Positions 51,422-59,063 of a DNA stretch of 64,000 nucleotides are shown piece after piece. The stretch spans positions 62,001 to 126,000 of the forward strand of contig NZ_JADIJE010000013.1 of assembly GCF_015278315.1 (NCBI RefSeq), given 5' to 3'. This DNA is from Microbacterium ureisolvens (GTDB lineage: Bacteria > Actinomycetota > Actinomycetes > Actinomycetales > Microbacteriaceae). A program made the translations under genes and the position numbers. Within the stretch, counting starts at the first letter, position 1, and the number at the start of each line of letters is the position of its first letter. The notes beneath the pieces were generated by a model, which worked only from the letters and a program-made list of their open reading frames with translations, was not told where the DNA came from and ran no database searches.

Positions 51422-51466
51422 GGCCGCCTCTTCCGGGGCGGTGATCGACGTGAAGGGAGCGCTGTC

Positions 51467-51796
51467 GTGGCGCACTTCTCCGTATCGACCCCTGCGCTCG
51501 GATACTCGGCGGCGTCGATGGCTGCGGCTCTCGCGGACTTCGACGCGCGGGTGGCCCAGGTCTCGGCATCCGTCAACTCCGTCGTCGGCGCCTCGTGGAC
51601 CGGCGACGCCTCCGACGAGTTCGCGAGCTCGTGGGCCGAGTGGCTCGCCGGCGCCGCGACCACGCGTGCCGCGCTCGCCGACATCGTCGCGCGCCTGCAG
51701 GGCGCCGAGGCGGGGTACGCGACGACCGAGGCCGGTCTGACCGCCGCATCGCGTACGTCGCGCGTGAGCGCACGGCAGCCGGGGGAGCGCGCATGA
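51467..51796 (+). CDS. WXG100-like small protein 2 (WTG variant)
   Basis: The 109-residue protein has the two-helix WXG100 layout with SWTGDASDEF in the central turn, then a helix and a disordered basic tail. The GTG start has GGGAG about eight bases upstream. Its stop overlaps the next start as ATGA. Being directly upstream of a polymorphic toxin, it and the next protein may act as helical targeting partners of that toxin, as small WXG-type proteins do for LXG toxins. Confidence 0.85.
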   Translation: MAHFSVSTPALGYSAASMAAALADFDARVAQVSASVNSVVGASWTGDASDEFASSWAEWLAGAATTRAALADIVARLQGAEAGYATTEAGLTAASRTSRVSARQPGERA

Positions 51797-52086
51797 GCCG
51801 GCACACCTTCGACATCGCGCAGCTGCGCGAGCTCGAGACCACCCTGTCGAATCTCGTGCAGTACTGCACCGACCTCGAGACCCACGCGGCCGGCGCGACC
51901 GCCGCGGCCACCGGACAGTGGTCGGGGGTCGCGAGCGTCGAATTCCTGACCCGCGTGCAGACGTGGCAGGTCGGCGCAGTGTCGCTGCGGGCGTTCGCCG
52001 AGGACCTCAAGACGTGGGCCGGAGACGCCGCGACGGCGTACGAGACGGCGCAGACCGACACCCAGACGATGTGGGCCAGCCTGTGA
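51793..52086 (+). CDS. WXG100-like small protein 3 (WSG variant)
   Basis: This 97-residue helical protein contains TGQWSGVASVEF as its central turn and an otherwise WXG100-like length. It starts within the stop of protein 2 and its own stop overlaps the toxin's GTG, so proteins 2, 3 and the toxin are translationally coupled. That argues for a 1:1:1 complex with the toxin's N-terminal domain. The longer open frame starting upstream at 51595 is ruled out by this coupling. Confidence 0.83.
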   Translation: MSRHTFDIAQLRELETTLSNLVQYCTDLETHAAGATAAATGQWSGVASVEFLTRVQTWQVGAVSLRAFAEDLKTWAGDAATAYETAQTDTQTMWASL

Positions 52087-54977
52087 ACCAGAGAAGAATC
52101 GACCCGACGCTGTACATCGCCGCGGCCGACGAGTTCCGCGCGATCAGCGAGTCCGCCGCGAACCGCCTGTCGGACGCGCGCAGCTCCCTCGGTCAGTACG
52201 CCCGCATGGCCGGCGACGATCCCGGCGGCGAGCAGCTCGCCCAGGGCTACGACGACATGGCGCGCGATGCGCTGCAGGCGCTCTCCGACATCGCGGTGCT
52301 CGCGAACACGATGGACCGCGCCATCATGCAGAGCGGCTGGAACCACGCCGCCGCGGAGGAGGCAGCGGGCGGCAAGCCCGCCGGCGGTGCCTTCACCGTC
52401 CGCCCCGCGCGCACCCCCGTCACGGTCGGGGCGCCGCCCTCGGCCTTCGGCGGCAGCGACGACACCCCCGAGGCGTGGGACGTCGTCAAGGACTTCGTCG
52501 GCATGATGTGGCCCAACGCCGACGTCGCCAAGCTGCGCAGTGCCGGCACCACGTGGGACGGCGTCGAGAAGGACGTCCGCGCCCTGGCGACCGAGATCCG
52601 CCAGGCCGACAACGCGCTCATGGGACTCAACAGCGCCGAGCTGGCGAAGCTCCGCTCCGAGGTCGGCGACTTCGCCACCGACGTGTCGGCCGCCGCCGGC
52701 GACATCTCCGAGGTCGGCGACCTCTGCCGTGAGTACGCGACCGACGTCGAAGAGGCCCACCGCGAAGTCATCCAGATGCTCGTGCAGCTCGCGATCGAGA
52801 TCGCGGCGACCGTCGCGATCGGCGCGGCGCTGAGCGTCTTCACCTTCGGCGCCAGCGCCGTCGTCGCCGGCGGTGGCCTCACCGCCCGCATCATCCTCGT
52901 CGCGCAGCGCATCGTCACCTTCCTCACGAAGGTCTCGGGCACGGCGGCGCGCATCGTGGCGCGACTGGCCGCGATCTCGGCCCGCGTCGTCCCGCTCGCG
53001 AACCGCTTCCAGCGGACCGCGCGCATCGTCGTGAGCGTCACGTCGGGCACCCTCGCCGCCGGCTCGTCCGAGCTGCTGGTGAAGGGGAGGGACGGCAACC
53101 TCCTCGTCGCGATGGGCAGCGGACTCGTCGGTGGCGCCGTCACCGACACGGTGGCGCTCGCGTTCGGCAAGTACGGGCAGCGCGTGGCCGTGCAGGCACT
53201 GGCCAACGGCGCCGGCGGCGCGTCCAGCGGCGCATCGAACGGCCTCCTCAACGGCGACGGGGTCGACATCCGCCAGGTGCTCATCAGCGGCGTGGGCGGC
53301 ACCGTGATGGGTGCGGGCATGTCGATCCGCGGCCGGCGGGGCGGCACGTCCAATGCGGCCGACCCCGGCAGCGGCAACGTCCACACCCCCGACGCGGACG
53401 GCCCCCGCGTGGGCGGCTCCGACGGCCCGAGCACGGGCGACGGCAGCGGCATCGGGCGCCAGCCCGACTACGACGGTCCCCAGGTCACCGGTGGCAACGA
53501 CAGCGGCGGCAGCGGCGCCGGCGACGGCGGCTCCGGGACCCGGCCCGACTACGACGGTCCTCAGGTCACCGGCGGGAACGACGCCGGTGGCAGCGGTGGC
53601 GACGGCGGCGGCATCCGCGTCCCCGACGGCGAGGCCCCGCAGGCCCCGTCGATCGATGTGACGCCGCCGACGGGCGACGGACCCACGGTGACCGTGGACG
53701 CACCGCATGTGCCGACGGGTGGCGCGGATGCGCCGACCGGCGGCGTCGACGCACCGCACGTGCCGACGGGTGGCACGGATGCCCCGACCGGCGGCGCGGA
53801 CGCCCCGGCCGGGGCGGATTCTCCGACCTCACCGCACACCGCCACCGACGCGCCGACGACCTCCGACGACATCTCGCGCCAGTTCGACGACCTGGAGGCG
53901 GACATCAACCGCCAGTTCGACGACCTCGAGGCCGACATCGACCGCCAGTTCGACGAGCTCGAGGCGGACATCAACCGTCAGCTCGACGACGTGGCGCACG
54001 GTCACACGGACACTCCGCCGGCCGACGCACCCGTCGATCCGGCCGACGCCCCCGTCGATCCCGCCGACGCACCCGTCGACGCCGCCGACGCCCCCGTCGA
54101 CGGACCGGACGGTCCCTTCGACGGCGCGGATGCTCCTCGCGATGCCACCGACCCGGTCGATCCCGGCGCCGGTGCGGACGGCGGTCAGGGCGGTTCCTCC
54201 GATGCCGGCGCCGCGGACGGCTCCACGCCGCCCGGCGGGGAGCACAGCTGGGTGCACCACCCGGCGTCGCTCGCGCCGATCCGTCCTGAACTGGCGAGCA
54301 TCCTCGACGGCGACGCCGCCTCGGGCAACGGATGGCACCGGGTGGTCGACGCGGACCGCGTCGAGAGTGTGCCGTACCCCGGCCCGCGCCCCGACCCCGG
54401 ACTGCTCGACGGCCGCTTCGCGCCCGTCGTCGATGTGAACGGCCACGCGCTCGACGTCGGAGACGCGGCCCGGCTGCTGGATGCGGATCCCACCGCCCCG
54501 TACGGTCACCGACCCGACGGGACTCCTTACACCGACGGGGCCGACTGGAGCCGCGACAACGTCGACCGCGTGCTCGGCTCGACCTACGGCAACATGCACT
54601 GGGCGCCGAACGACGGCGCGGTGTTCGGCACTCGCGTGCGAATCACCGATCTGCAGACGTTCGATCGCGTCGCGGGCAATCTCCACATCGACAGGCTCGG
54701 ACGGCTGAGCGGGAGCTACATGGGCCTGGGCGGCGGAACCTTCGCCGAGCGAGGCCTCCCGCCGAATCAGGTCGGACAGAACGAGTTCTGGCACGTCAGC
54801 CTGCGCCCCGGCGCCCAGCTGCCGGCGGGGTGGTCGATCGAGGTCTCGCGCATCGCGCCGGCCTACGGTCAGCCGGGGGGCGGTCTGCAGATCGTCGTCC
54901 GCGACGCGAACGGCGAGGGCGTGAAGCTGGACGAACTGGGCCGGCTCTTCGACACGAAAGCGCACGCCTTCGGATGA
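52083..54977 (+). CDS. Type VII polymorphic toxin with C-terminal TNT-type NADase domain
   Basis: The 964-residue protein begins at GTG 52083, overlapping the preceding stop. Residues ~1-230 are helical with WXG/LXG-like character and no signal peptide. Residues ~235-410 hold hydrophobic, possibly membrane-inserting helices. A long linker follows with PDYDGPQVTGGND twice, APHVPTGG repeats and four 11-residue RQFDDLEADIN units (599-642). The last ~130 residues match the tuberculosis necrotizing toxin fold of CpnT: HWAPNDGAVFGTRVRI (Arg851), FAERGLPP (Arg890) and IAPAYGQPGGGLQ, with Gln930 at the position of the catalytic Gln822. TNT hydrolyses NAD and kills cells, so this is probably an NADase effector used against competitors. 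Putative immunity follows at once. Confidence 0.88.
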   Translation: MNQRRIDPTLYIAAADEFRAISESAANRLSDARSSLGQYARMAGDDPGGEQLAQGYDDMARDALQALSDIAVLANTMDRAIMQSGWNHAAAEEAAGGKPAGGAFTVRPARTPVTVGAPPSAFGGSDDTPEAWDVVKDFVGMMWPNADVAKLRSAGTTWDGVEKDVRALATEIRQADNALMGLNSAELAKLRSEVGDFATDVSAAAGDISEVGDLCREYATDVEEAHREVIQMLVQLAIEIAATVAIGAALSVFTFGASAVVAGGGLTARIILVAQRIVTFLTKVSGTAARIVARLAAISARVVPLANRFQRTARIVVSVTSGTLAAGSSELLVKGRDGNLLVAMGSGLVGGAVTDTVALAFGKYGQRVAVQALANGAGGASSGASNGLLNGDGVDIRQVLISGVGGTVMGAGMSIRGRRGGTSNAADPGSGNVHTPDADGPRVGGSDGPSTGDGSGIGRQPDYDGPQVTGGNDSGGSGAGDGGSGTRPDYDGPQVTGGNDAGGSGGDGGGIRVPDGEAPQAPSIDVTPPTGDGPTVTVDAPHVPTGGADAPTGGVDAPHVPTGGTDAPTGGADAPAGADSPTSPHTATDAPTTSDDISRQFDDLEADINRQFDDLEADIDRQFDELEADINRQLDDVAHGHTDTPPADAPVDPADAPVDPADAPVDAADAPVDGPDGPFDGADAPRDATDPVDPGAGADGGQGGSSDAGAADGSTPPGGEHSWVHHPASLAPIRPELASILDGDAASGNGWHRVVDADRVESVPYPGPRPDPGLLDGRFAPVVDVNGHALDVGDAARLLDADPTAPYGHRPDGTPYTDGADWSRDNVDRVLGSTYGNMHWAPNDGAVFGTRVRITDLQTFDRVAGNLHIDRLGRLSGSYMGLGGGTFAERGLPPNQVGQNEFWHVSLRPGAQLPAGWSIEVSRIAPAYGQPGGGLQIVVRDANGEGVKLDELGRLFDTKAHAFG
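53877..54008 (+). repeat. Four tandem 33-bp units coding an 11-residue repeat in the toxin
   Basis: Units begin at 53877, 53910, 53943 and 53976 and encode RQFDDLEADIN with small changes (last unit RQLDDVAHGHT). Hydrophobic positions recur every 11 residues, as in hendecad coiled coils. The block joins the linker to the toxin domain. Confidence 0.85.
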
Positions 54978-55579
54978 TCTCGCAGGAGGAGGCGGCTGAC
55001 GCGCTGCGTCTCGAGCTCGCCCGGTCGTCCGTCTGGCGGGAGCTGTTCGACGACGGCCGCCCGAGAGTGCTGCCACCGGGCCGCGACCGGATCGTCGAGG
55101 TCGGCGTCTTCGACATCGAAGAGTGGATCACGGTCGCTCCCGGGGGCGTCTACGAATTCTGGTTCAGCGAGAGAGGCGAGGCGCGACGGACCTTCCGCAC
55201 CGACGATCTGCGCGCGATCATGGTGCACCTGGTGCAGCGGGGACTGGCCAGCCAGGCGAAGCTGACGATGCGACGGCCGCTGTTCGAGTCACCGCCGGGC
55301 TTCCGCCTCTCGGACTCGAAGGAAGGCGCGATCACCGTCGAGTGGGCCGATCACGGCTGGGCCGAGTTCCTCGGGCCCCGCGTGCTCCACCAGGCTCTGA
55401 CCTTCGCGTGGCTGATGCTGGCGGATCCGGACGATGTCGCGGCGAGCGCCCGATCCGCCGATGGTGCGCCGCTGATGGAGCGCGGGGTGCTGCCGGACGC
55501 GCTCGGACCGACCGGTGTGCCGACGGTAGAGTCGTGGAAGACCTGGCTGGCTGAACGAGAGGGACCGCGGGATGTCTGA
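54974..55579 (+). CDS. Putative immunity protein 1 for the TNT-type toxin
   Basis: The 201-residue cytoplasmic protein starts inside the toxin stop (ATGA), the expected place for an immunity gene. It is mixed alpha/beta with the landmarks VYEFWFSERGE, FRTDDLRAIMVHLVQRGL and FRLSDSKEGAITVEWADHGWAEF. The last motif has the W...WAxF pattern also seen in the fourth gene of the cassette. It may belong to the Imm61-like group that accompanies TNT toxins, but I cannot confirm the family. It should bind and block the TNT domain in the producing cell. Its end overlaps the next gene by 8 bases. Confidence 0.7.
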   Translation: MISQEEAADALRLELARSSVWRELFDDGRPRVLPPGRDRIVEVGVFDIEEWITVAPGGVYEFWFSERGEARRTFRTDDLRAIMVHLVQRGLASQAKLTMRRPLFESPPGFRLSDSKEGAITVEWADHGWAEFLGPRVLHQALTFAWLMLADPDDVAASARSADGAPLMERGVLPDALGPTGVPTVESWKTWLAEREGPRDV

Positions 55580-56018
55580 CACCGCGCCGATGACGCGTGA
55601 GGAATGGGCGGCCGCGTACCTCGATGGCAAGGGCGATCTCATCCCCGCGCCCGACAACGGCTCGCTGCCGGGCAAGCGGGTGCGCTTCACCGAGATCGAG
55701 GCCTTCCTGCGCTCGGCCGCGGCACGGCAGGACGTCCTGGGCGATCCGCTCGCGGAGTTCCTCACGATGACCGGCGGCTCGTTCGATCAGCGCATCCAGC
55801 TGCCCGATGACATGAACGCGGACCAATCGCGGCTCATCCCTCTCGAGTACACGGGTCGTCTTCCTGCCGGGTGGTCTGTCGAGGTCGGACAGAACGCGCC
55901 GGCGTACGGCCGCGGCGGCGGCGCCTACTATTCCGTCGTGCTCGACGCCAACGGCATGAAGCGGAACGTCTTCGAACTGCTCGACGTGGGAGTGCTGCGT
56001 GTCGTATCTGAGTCCTGA
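55572..56018 (+). CDS. Stand-alone degenerate TNT-like domain protein
   Basis: This 148-residue protein lacks any export or WXG region but aligns with the toxin domain of the upstream gene. APDNGSLPGKRVRF matches APNDGAVFGTRVRI, FDQRIQLP matches FAERGLPP, and LPAGWSVEVGQNAPAYGRGGGAYYSVVLDANG parallels LPAGWSIEVSRIAPAYGQPGGGLQIVVRDANG without a gap. The two conserved arginines survive (Arg36 and Arg74), but the catalytic glutamine is Arg114. It is probably inactive as an NADase: either an orphan toxin module awaiting recombination onto a delivery domain, or a decoy or regulator. It overlaps both neighbours. Confidence 0.72.
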   Translation: MSDTAPMTREEWAAAYLDGKGDLIPAPDNGSLPGKRVRFTEIEAFLRSAAARQDVLGDPLAEFLTMTGGSFDQRIQLPDDMNADQSRLIPLEYTGRLPAGWSVEVGQNAPAYGRGGGAYYSVVLDANGMKRNVFELLDVGVLRVVSES

Positions 56019-56457
56019 GCTGTCCGCGGTGGTCGCCGAGCTCGGCTGGCGAGAGCGGCCGAACCCGGCCGATGCGGCCGAGCTCATCGTCGGCGACTAC
56101 GCGCGCGGCTTTCTCATCCTGAAGCTCGAGCAGGAGACCCAGGTCGCGCAGCGTTCGCTCCGCGGCGGTCCCTCGCTGAAGCTGCGGACGAACGATGTGA
56201 CGGCGGCCGAGAAGTACATCGCATTCTACGCCGCGCGCCTGCTCCGCTTCCGTCGGAACCTGCCCGATCGCTCGGCGTCCGTCGACGCCTCGGCGATCGC
56301 CCCGCCGTTCCGGCTCACCGCTGACGAGTTCCGCTGCGAGCTGGCGTGGGACGACTCGTGGGCCGACTTCGGCGTCGGCAACGAGTTCGCAGCCGCGCAG
56401 TTCGCCCAGTACGGGCGCGGCGATGTCGGCGACACTCTGACTTCGATCCTCTCCTGA
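55999..56457 (+). CDS. Putative immunity protein 2, homologous to immunity protein 1
   Basis: The 152-residue protein starts at GTG 55999, 20 bases inside the preceding gene, with GGGAG upstream. By eye it aligns with immunity protein 1: LRTNDVTAAEKYIAFYAARLL against FRTDDLRAIMVHLVQRGL, then FRLTADEFRCELAWDDSWADF against FRLSDSKEGAITVEWADHGWAEF. It is soluble, acidic and without a signal peptide. Position after the TNT-like orphan suggests it is the partner of that module, making two toxin/immunity units in tandem. Confidence 0.65.
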   Translation: MSYLSPELSAVVAELGWRERPNPADAAELIVGDYARGFLILKLEQETQVAQRSLRGGPSLKLRTNDVTAAEKYIAFYAARLLRFRRNLPDRSASVDASAIAPPFRLTADEFRCELAWDDSWADFGVGNEFAAAQFAQYGRGDVGDTLTSILS

Positions 56458-56571
56458 GGTCGCGCCGCGTCGAGGCTCCGCGACGACGCCGCCGGGTGGC
56501 CCGCAGGGACGCCGCACCGCCGTGTCCGATTTCCGCGAGCCGATGTCGGGGGAGCGTGTCAGGCTAGGGGC

Positions 56572-58146
56572 ATGAGCCTGGCCATGACCTTCGACGAGCG
56601 GTACCGCGCGATCGACTCGCGCGATCCGCGGTTCGACGGGCAGTTCGTCACCGCGGTGCGTTCCACGGGCATCTACTGCCGCCCGAGCTGCCCCGCGCGC
56701 ACCCCCAAGGCGTCGAACGTCACCTTCTACCCGACGAGCGCCGCGGCGCACGAGGCCGGCTACCGCGCGTGCAAGCGGTGCCTGCCCGAGGCGGCACCCG
56801 GCTCGCCGCAGTGGAACCTCCGCGGCGACACCGCCGGACGCGCCATGCGGCTCATCGCCGACGGCGTCGTCGAGCGCGAGGGCGTCCCCGGCCTCGCGCG
56901 GCGCCTGGGCTATTCGCCGCGCCACCTCACGCGTCTGCTCACCGCCGAACTCGGCGCCGGACCCCTCGCCCTCAGCCGTGCGCACCGTGCGCAGACCGCC
57001 CGAATGCTCCTCGTCGGCACCGACCTGCCCGCCGCCGACGTCGCGTTCTCGTCGGGTTTCGCCAGCGTGCGCCAGTTCAACGACACCGTGCGGGAGGTGT
57101 TCGGGATGCCGCCCCTCGAGCTCCGCGCGCGGCGCCGGGCGCCCCGGGCCGCCGTCGCACCGGACAGCGCGTCGGCCGACGCGGGCGCCCCTGCGACGTC
57201 GATCGACCTGGTGCTGCCGCACCGCGGCCCGCTCGATGCCGATGGGCTCTTCGCGTGGATGGCCGCCCGCGCTGTCTCGGGCGCCGAACACGCGGCCGCA
57301 GGTGCGTTCGCCCGCACGCTGCGGCTGCCGGGCGGCCCGGCGTGGTTCGAACTGCGCCGAGACGATGCCGGCCGGGTTCGGATGCGCGCCCGGCTCACGC
57401 ACCTCGCCGACCTCTCGACCCTCGTGACCCGGGCGCGCCGGCTCTTCGACCTCGACGCCGACCCGTTCGCCATCGACGAGGCGCTGTCGCGGCATCCGGA
57501 GCTCGCTCCCCGGGTCGCGGCGCTCCCGGGCATCCGTGTTCCCGGAGCGGCCGACCCGCACGAGATGCTCATCCGGGCGATGGTCGGGCAGCAGATCACG
57601 GTCGTCGCAGCCCGCACGGCGCTGACGGCGCTGACCACCGCACTCGGCGAGACCGTGCACGGGCTCGCTGACGAGGCATCCGCTCCTCTCCTGCTCTTCC
57701 CGACGATGGCGGCGATCGCCGAGCGGGGTCACGAGGTGCTGCGCGGCCCGGCCGCGCGGATCCGCGCGATCACCGGCGCCGCGGCGGCACTCGCCGACGG
57801 CTCGCTGCCGCTGACGCCCGGCGACGATGGCGCCGACCAGCGTGCGGCACTTCTCGCCATGCCCGGCATCGGGCCGTGGACCGCCGACTACGTGCGCATG
57901 CGGGTCCTCGGCGATCCCGACGTGTTCCTGCCGGGCGACGTCGCCGTCCGCAGCGGCGCCGCCGCGATCGGGCTCCCGTCCGAGGCCCGCGCCCTCACAG
58001 ACTGGGTCGCACGCACCGCGCCGTGGCGCAGCTACCTCACCGCGCACCTGTGGGCCGCGGTTCCGCCGAAGGCTCCGGTGCAGCGCCGGGGCGCGGCATC
58101 CGTCACCGTCCTCACGTCCGAGCCGACCACCGGAGGCATCTCATGA
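56572..58146 (+). CDS. Ada-type regulator/AlkA 3-methyladenine DNA glycosylase fusion
   Basis: The 524-residue protein joins alkylation sensing and repair. Residues ~8-75 are the Ada metal-binding domain with Cys36, Cys40, Cys67 and Cys70; Cys36 should accept methyl groups from phosphotriesters. Residues ~85-190 are an AraC-type HTH (LARRLGYSPRHLTRLL; VAFSSGFASVRQFNDTVREVF). Residues ~200-510 are AlkA: an N-terminal domain, then HhH-GPD with MPGIGPWTADYVRM and FLPGDVAVR, where Asp456 is the likely catalytic Asp. This actinobacterial arrangement probably senses methylation, activates its own operon and excises 3-methylpurines. CAGGCT ends six bases before the ATG, hinting at a leaderless transcript. 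The stop overlaps the next start. Confidence 0.93.
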   Translation: MSLAMTFDERYRAIDSRDPRFDGQFVTAVRSTGIYCRPSCPARTPKASNVTFYPTSAAAHEAGYRACKRCLPEAAPGSPQWNLRGDTAGRAMRLIADGVVEREGVPGLARRLGYSPRHLTRLLTAELGAGPLALSRAHRAQTARMLLVGTDLPAADVAFSSGFASVRQFNDTVREVFGMPPLELRARRRAPRAAVAPDSASADAGAPATSIDLVLPHRGPLDADGLFAWMAARAVSGAEHAAAGAFARTLRLPGGPAWFELRRDDAGRVRMRARLTHLADLSTLVTRARRLFDLDADPFAIDEALSRHPELAPRVAALPGIRVPGAADPHEMLIRAMVGQQITVVAARTALTALTTALGETVHGLADEASAPLLLFPTMAAIAERGHEVLRGPAARIRAITGAAAALADGSLPLTPGDDGADQRAALLAMPGIGPWTADYVRMRVLGDPDVFLPGDVAVRSGAAAIGLPSEARALTDWVARTAPWRSYLTAHLWAAVPPKAPVQRRGAASVTVLTSEPTTGGIS

Positions 58147-58652
58147 ACACCGCGACCATCCAGACCCTCGACACCCCCGACGGCGCCTTCACGCTCCTCG
58201 CCGACGAAGAGGGCCGCGTGCTCGCCTCCGGCTGGACGCCCGATGCCGATCGCATCCTTGCGCGCGTGCGCGCGGCCGATCGCCCGTCGACCGTCACCTC
58301 CGGACGAACGGATGCCGCAGCCGCCGTCGTCGCCTACTACGACGGCGATCTCGCCGCGATCGACGACGTGCCGGTCGCGCAGCACGGCACGGCGATGCAG
58401 CTCGCCGGATGGGACGCGCTGCGGCGCATCACCCCGGGACGCCCGCTGACGTACGCCGAGTTCGCGGTGGAGCTCGGGTCTCCGAGCGCGGTCCGGGCCG
58501 CGGCATCCATCTGCGCCCGCAACGCGCCGGCGCTCTTCGTCCCGTGCCACCGGGTGCTGCGCACCGGGGGAGCCCTCGGCGGATTCGCGTGGGGGCTCGA
58601 CGTCAAGGAGCGGCTGCTCGCGCGCGAGGCGGGTGTGCCCGCGCTGGTCTGA
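58143..58652 (+). CDS. ogt: Methylated-DNA-protein-cysteine methyltransferase
   Basis: The 169-residue protein removes O6-methyl groups from guanine in a suicide reaction. It has the expected YAEFAVELGSPSAVRAAASICARNAPALFVPCHRVL, with acceptor Cys135 in PCHR. The usual helix-turn-helix 'arginine finger' region precedes it. It starts inside the stop of the Ada/AlkA gene (ATGA), so the two are coupled into one alkylation-response operon. A strong terminator follows. Confidence 0.95.
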   Translation: MNTATIQTLDTPDGAFTLLADEEGRVLASGWTPDADRILARVRAADRPSTVTSGRTDAAAAVVAYYDGDLAAIDDVPVAQHGTAMQLAGWDALRRITPGRPLTYAEFAVELGSPSAVRAAASICARNAPALFVPCHRVLRTGGALGGFAWGLDVKERLLAREAGVPALV

Positions 58653-58674
58653 GTCCGCGGGCCGCACGCACCCT

Positions 58675-58706
58675 CAACCGCTTTCCGGGGGACCGGAAAG
58701 CGGTTG
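58675..58706 (+). terminator. Hairpin terminator after the alkylation-repair operon
   Basis: Fourteen-base perfect arms (58675-58688 and 58693-58706) flank a GGGA loop. The right arm ends one base before the -35 box of the next promoter, so terminator and promoter are packed together. Confidence 0.85.
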
Positions 58707-58734
58707 TTGCGTCCAGGCAACTCTCAGGTATAGG
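58707..58734 (+). promoter_or_regulatory. Candidate promoter of the leader ORF and ABC exporter operon
   Basis: TTGCGT (58707-58712) and TATAGG (58729-58734) are 16 bases apart. The start would be near 58741, giving a ~65-base leader to the small ORF at 58807. Confidence 0.5.
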
Positions 58735-58806
58735 CTGGAGGGCTGTCGCGCCACTACACCCGTGGGGGTGCGCTCAGCCCTTTCCGCTCAGCCCAAGGAG
58801 GAAGAA

Positions 58807-58905
58807 ATGTATCAGGCCGCCGTCGCTGCGAACGCCGCTCTCGTCCTCCGCCCCGCGGGATCCCGCGCCACGACCTGGCAGCCGCGTCCTCGCATCCACG
58901 GGTAA
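58807..58905 (+). CDS. 32-residue leader peptide upstream of an ABC exporter
   Basis: The ORF runs ATG to TAA and is preceded by AAGGAGG, an almost perfect ribosome binding site. The peptide (MYQAAVAANAALVLRPAGSR followed by 12 more residues, ending PRPRIHG) has no signal peptide and does not look like a toxin. It is followed by several hairpins before the exporter gene. This layout matches leader peptides such as bmrB upstream of B. subtilis bmrCD, where ribosome stalling by antibiotics prevents a terminator from forming. A role in attenuation is an inference. Confidence 0.6.
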   Translation: MYQAAVAANAALVLRPAGSRATTWQPRPRIHG

Positions 58906-58921
58906 AGCCGCACCCTCGCGT

Positions 58922-59036
58922 CCGGCCACCTGGCCGGCTTCGGCATACTGCCGTCTTCCGGGGCGTTCCTCCCCACGGAAGCTCCCTCATGGCAGCGCTC
59001 TCACGAGCCTGTCGACACGCGACCCGACGTCGGGTC
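58922..59036 (+). promoter_or_regulatory. Series of leader hairpins, putative attenuator of the ABC exporter
   Basis: After the leader peptide stop come four inverted repeats: CCGGCC/GGCCGG (58922-58937), CGGCA/TGCCG (58941-58953), CTTCCG..CGGAAG with GGG/CCC inside it (58955-58981), and the perfect 16-base palindrome GACCCGACGTCGGGTC (59021-59036). Adjacent hairpins could be exclusive with upstream pairing. No T-run follows, as is common for actinobacterial terminators. Confidence 0.5.
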
Positions 59037-59063
59037 ATCCGCATCACCGCCCCCACAAGGATC

